In this document: positions 61,184 through 64,000 of the stretch, piece by piece
Layout of the letters: every line of letters begins with the position of its first letter
Position numbering within the stretch: the first letter of the stretch is position 1
Assembly: GCF_003062295.1 (NCBI RefSeq)
Contig: NZ_PYCN01000005.1
Span: 186,001 to 250,000, forward strand
Origin: Bradyrhizobium algeriense
GTDB lineage: Bacteria > Pseudomonadota > Alphaproteobacteria > Rhizobiales > Xanthobacteraceae
DNA length: 64,000 nt
Reading direction: 5' to 3'
Made by a program: the position numbers and the translations under genes
The notes under the pieces: model-generated
What the model was told of the DNA's origin: nothing
What the model saw: the letters and a program-made list of their open reading frames with translations, nothing else
The model's database searches: none

Positions 61184-62125
61184 ATGAAGACATTCATTCG
61201 CGTGGTTGAACTATGGGTGCCCGACCGAACGCGCACGCGCCTGGAGTTCGGCGGCTGTCTTTGCAGCGAAGAGTACGCGGAATTCAAGGCCGTCAGCGAA
61301 AACGCGCTGTTCGCCTATGACGAAGGGCTTCCGGGCAAAGCCTGGGCCTCCGGCCATCCCGTCATCCTCACCGAATTCGCAAACTCCTACTTCAAGCGCA
61401 CGGATGAGGCGATCGAAGCCGGATTGACCTGCGGCGTTGCGCTGCCGGTCTTTGCCGGCGAATTCCTGATGGCCGTGATGGTGCTGTTCTGCGGCGACGA
61501 CGAAAAGCACGTCGGTGCCATCGAACTCTGGCACAACGATCCGGAGAAATCCCACGAGATGGGCCTGGTCGACGGCTATTATGGCACCGCCGACATGTTC
61601 GAATTCAATTCGCGGCACACCAAGTTCCCGCGCGGATTCGGCCTGCCCGGCCGCGCCTGGAAAGCCGGCATGCCGCTCATCATCAAGGATCTGCACAACG
61701 CCAAGAGTTTTCTGCGCTGGGAGGAAGCGAGCGAAATCGGGATCAATTGCGGCGTCGGCATTCCCTACGTGACGCCGCCGGATCAAACCTGGGTCATGAC
61801 GTTCCTGTCTGCGCAGGCAACGCCGATCGCCAGACGCTTTGAGATCTGGGCGCCGAACCCGGCGCGAACGGAACTGGTGTTTCAGTCCGGCGATTGCAGC
61901 AAGAATGCCGACCTGACCTCGCTTTATGCCTCAAAGACGATCCGCAAGGGCGAAGGCAGCATCGGCGGCGCCTGGGCAACGGGCATGCCCGCCATCAACG
62001 AACATCTGAAGGTCGATGAATCGATCGCGGCGCAGCTTGCGCGCGCGGCCGGCATGAACCAGATCGTTGTGCTCCCAGTGATCGAAAACGCGCTGCTCAA
62101 GGCCGTGCTCGCCTGGTATCTCTGA
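61184..62125 (+). CDS. Protein with two to three GAF-like repeats, no output domain
   Basis: About 313 residues from ATG 61184 (GTG 61175 is an alternative). The unit ELWVPDRTRTRLEFGG ... GLPGKAWASGHPVIL recurs later as GLPGRAWKAGMPLII (near 170) and as EIWAPNPARTELVFQSG ... GSIGGAWATGMPAIN (near 220-268). Each ends in a GVALPV/GVGIPYV/VVLPVIE strand typical of GAF domains. No kinase, cyclase or DNA-binding domain follows. A cytoplasmic small-molecule sensor is likely; ligand unknown. Confidence 0.7.
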   Translation: MKTFIRVVELWVPDRTRTRLEFGGCLCSEEYAEFKAVSENALFAYDEGLPGKAWASGHPVILTEFANSYFKRTDEAIEAGLTCGVALPVFAGEFLMAVMVLFCGDDEKHVGAIELWHNDPEKSHEMGLVDGYYGTADMFEFNSRHTKFPRGFGLPGRAWKAGMPLIIKDLHNAKSFLRWEEASEIGINCGVGIPYVTPPDQTWVMTFLSAQATPIARRFEIWAPNPARTELVFQSGDCSKNADLTSLYASKTIRKGEGSIGGAWATGMPAINEHLKVDESIAAQLARAAGMNQIVVLPVIENALLKAVLAWYL

Positions 62126-62141
62126 ACGGCCGTTCAACTGG

Positions 62142-63299
62142 TCAGGAAACAGGCGGCTCCCGCAGTGTCCTGAAATAGTTCCGCACCTCCTGCACGAACA
62201 GATCGGGCTGTTCGAATGCCGCGAAGTGACCGCCCTTCGGCATTTCACTCCAGTGCTGGATATTCGTGTAGCTCGCTTCCATCCACTTTCGCACCGGCGT
62301 GACAATCTCCTTGGGGAAGACGGCCACGCCCGTCGGTATCGTCACCTTGAACGGCGCGCGGCGCTTAGGCCCGAAACTCTCCCAGTACAGGCGAGCCGAC
62401 GAGGCGGCGGTCGCCGTCACCCAATAGAGCATCACATTGTCGAGCAGCTCATCGCGGCCAAGGATGTTCTCCGGGTGGCCGTCGCAATCGGTCCAGGCCC
62501 AGAACTTTTCCAGAATCCACGCGGCCTGCCCGCTCGGCGAATCCGTCAAGGCGTAACCGAGTGTCTGTGGCCGGGTCGATTGCTGCTTCGAATATCCGGA
62601 ATCCCAATCGACGTAATGCTGAATGCCGTTCAGCGCCCGCGCTTCCTCGGACGTCGGCTGCCCTTCCACGTTGGGCCGCGTCGACATCGCCAGCGTGACG
62701 TGAATGCCAGCGCAATGTTCGGTGTCCTGCGCGCCGATCGCGGTCGTGATCGCCGATCCCCAGTCGCCGCCCTGCGCGCCATAGCGCTGATATCCAAGGC
62801 GATCCATCAACACCGCCCAGCTTGACGCGATGCGACCGACGCCCCAGCCGGTTGTCTTCGGTTTCTCCGAGAAGCCAAAGCCCGGCAGCGACGGGCAAAC
62901 GACGTGAAACGCGTCGGCGGCGTTGCCGCCATGCGCGGTCGGATCAGTCAAGGGCTCGATCACCTTGTGAAACTCGACCACCGAACCCGGCCAGCCATGC
63001 GTGATGACCAGTGGCATCGCTTCCGGGTGCGGCGAACGGACGTGCAGGAAATGAATGTCGAGCCCGTCGATTTCGGTGGTGAACTGCGCAAAGCGATTGA
63101 GCCGCGCCTCGCGCCCGCGCCAATCGTACTCTTCCGCCCAATAGCGGCAGATGTCCCTGATCCATTTCAGTGGCGCGCCCTGGCTCCAGTCCTCGACCAG
63201 TTCGGCTTCCGGCCAGCGCGTGTTGCGCAGCCGCGATTTGAGATCGTGAAGCACGTCTTCGGCGATCGAAATGCGATAGGGTTTGATTTCAGCGCGCAT
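62142..63299 (-). CDS. Epoxide hydrolase (microsomal-type, alpha/beta hydrolase)
   Basis: 385 residues. N-terminal EHN domain (1-100, LKSRLRNTRWPEAELVEDWSQG); oxyanion-hole HGWPGS at 101-106; nucleophile D179 in AQGGDWGSAI; SLPGFGFSEKP near 137; catalytic histidine in PKGGHFAAFEQPDLF near 360. Opens epoxides to diols. A signal peptide is absent, so it is probably cytoplasmic. Fits the oxygenase-rich surroundings. ATG 63299 has AAGGG upstream. Confidence 0.92.
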   Translation of the reverse strand: MRAEIKPYRISIAEDVLHDLKSRLRNTRWPEAELVEDWSQGAPLKWIRDICRYWAEEYDWRGREARLNRFAQFTTEIDGLDIHFLHVRSPHPEAMPLVITHGWPGSVVEFHKVIEPLTDPTAHGGNAADAFHVVCPSLPGFGFSEKPKTTGWGVGRIASSWAVLMDRLGYQRYGAQGGDWGSAITTAIGAQDTEHCAGIHVTLAMSTRPNVEGQPTSEEARALNGIQHYVDWDSGYSKQQSTRPQTLGYALTDSPSGQAAWILEKFWAWTDCDGHPENILGRDELLDNVMLYWVTATAASSARLYWESFGPKRRAPFKVTIPTGVAVFPKEIVTPVRKWMEASYTNIQHWSEMPKGGHFAAFEQPDLFVQEVRNYFRTLREPPVS

Positions 63300-63399
63300 G
63301 AAAGACCCTTTTCAAAGCCCAGCCGGAGTTGCCGGGACGGATTTCACAGGCGGAAATCATCGTCGCACGCGAGGCCGATATCAAGGGAAGTGTGGCACG

Positions 63400-64000
63400 C
63401 TACGGGCTGCCATTTCCCACGAGCACAAATGGCGCCCATGCGCTCGGGTGCGTATAATCGCCACCCCTGGCGATCAAGGCCGAGAGCGAGCGGCGAAGCC
63501 CTTCAGCGCGGCCGATATCGGGATGAGACTTCATCGCATCGATTGCGCCGGTCGTGATGGCAACAGCGGCGTCTGAGCGAACAGGCCAGTGTGAGACCAA
63601 CAGCGCACGTGCGCCTGCATAGAAGAACGCTCCCGCAAGGCCGGAGAATGCCTCCGAGTTCGATGAATCACCGCCGGCCGTGTTGCAGGCTGAAAGCACC
63701 ATCGGCGTTGAGTTTGAACCCCGAAATCTCCGATGATGAGAGGTAGCCGTCGTCGAGGTGCAGCTTTTTGGAAAATGTCCTGCGGATCAATCGTACCGGT
63801 TTCACGCCGGTAGCGACCTCGCCAATATGCGACGAACGCGCTCGGACGAAAGCGCAAGAAAATCAACGAGACTTGGTTTCGAATTGGTCCGGCCCATCGC
63901 TGCGGACAGCAAAGCAGCGCGTCGATCTTGGACGCAACTTCACACGAGCGTTGAGTCTGCCAGAAGATGGCGCAAGCTATCAATCGCGCAGGCAATGCTC
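63400..64000 (-). pseudogene. CHAT-domain (caspase-like) protein gene, frameshifted C-terminal part
   Basis: The final frame, 63702 down to 63400, encodes the end of a CHAT peptidase-like domain: VLSACNTAGGDSSNSEAFSG with the catalytic cysteine, then GARALLVSHWPVRSDAA. Upstream, in a different frame, FSKKLHLDDGYLSSSEISG and FKLNAD (about 63770-63690) matches the preceding part of the same domain. A small deletion near 63684-63690 separates the two. Earlier fragments lie in shifting frames with stops, so the gene looks degraded. The gene continues beyond the window edge. Confidence 0.75.

Noticed and set aside
1..64000. CRISPR arrays, rRNA, tRNA or intact transposases
   Set aside because: No regularly spaced repeats, no cloverleaf with a matching anticodon arm and no transposase motifs were seen by eye; a dedicated scan could still reveal small RNAs.

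Overview
The window is high-GC DNA from an alphaproteobacterium, most probably Bradyrhizobium or a close relative. This rests on gene content: several branched-chain-amino-acid-type (Liv) ABC transporters, an orphan Bug/TctC receptor, many family III CoA-transferases, a GcrA-type regulator, a phasin, an OpgC-like protein and MddA. It is inference, not a database match. I found no rRNA, tRNA, CRISPR array or intact insertion sequence.

Region by region: 1-2.5 kb is the end of a Liv operon (livH fragment, livM, livG, livF). At 2.5-5 kb are a Crp/Fnr regulator, a decayed stretch and a Bug-type receptor. At 5.1-9.7 kb an ABC importer operon is coupled to a metallophosphoesterase. At 9.9-18.8 kb is a possible catabolic block: zinc dehydrogenase, three-subunit molybdenum hydroxylase, luciferase-type monooxygenase, polysaccharide-deacetylase-fold hydrolase, flavin reductase and acyl-CoA-dehydrogenase-fold monooxygenase. 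At 19-22.5 kb are small genes and dispersed repeats. At 22.7-29.5 kb are a 2-hydroxyacid oxidase, a CoA-transferase, a GFA protein, an MddA-like methanethiol methyltransferase and a TPR regulator. At 29.7-32 kb is a BamA paralogue. At 32-34.6 kb is a compact, possibly phage-derived regulatory island: an S24 repressor, a GcrA-family protein, small genes and five similar 17-bp operator-like sites, three of them inside promoter spacers. At 34.7-42 kb are envelope genes (OpgC-like, GH3 hydrolase), a frameshifted DUF4173 gene and a two-component system.

42-48 kb holds acyl-CoA metabolism genes (thiolase, HpcH/HpaI lyase, MaoC, enoyl-CoA hydratase, CoA-transferase). They are disrupted by a direct repeat of about 447 bp on both sides of a TAXI receptor gene, and the CoA-transferase has lost its catalytic-aspartate region. 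48-53 kb is a complete Liv transporter. 53-63.3 kb looks like a degradative cluster: acyl-CoA ligase, TetR regulator, SDR, Baeyer-Villiger monooxygenase, HCCA-isomerase/DsbA-fold protein, GST, class II aldolase fold, GAF protein and epoxide hydrolase. The window ends in a frameshifted CHAT-domain gene.

Overall this is an accessory, catabolism-rich chromosomal region. Transporters sit next to CoA-ligation, oxygenase and beta-oxidation-type enzymes. Several loci show decay (CoA-transferase/hydratase duplication, DUF4173, CHAT, 3.3-3.7 kb).
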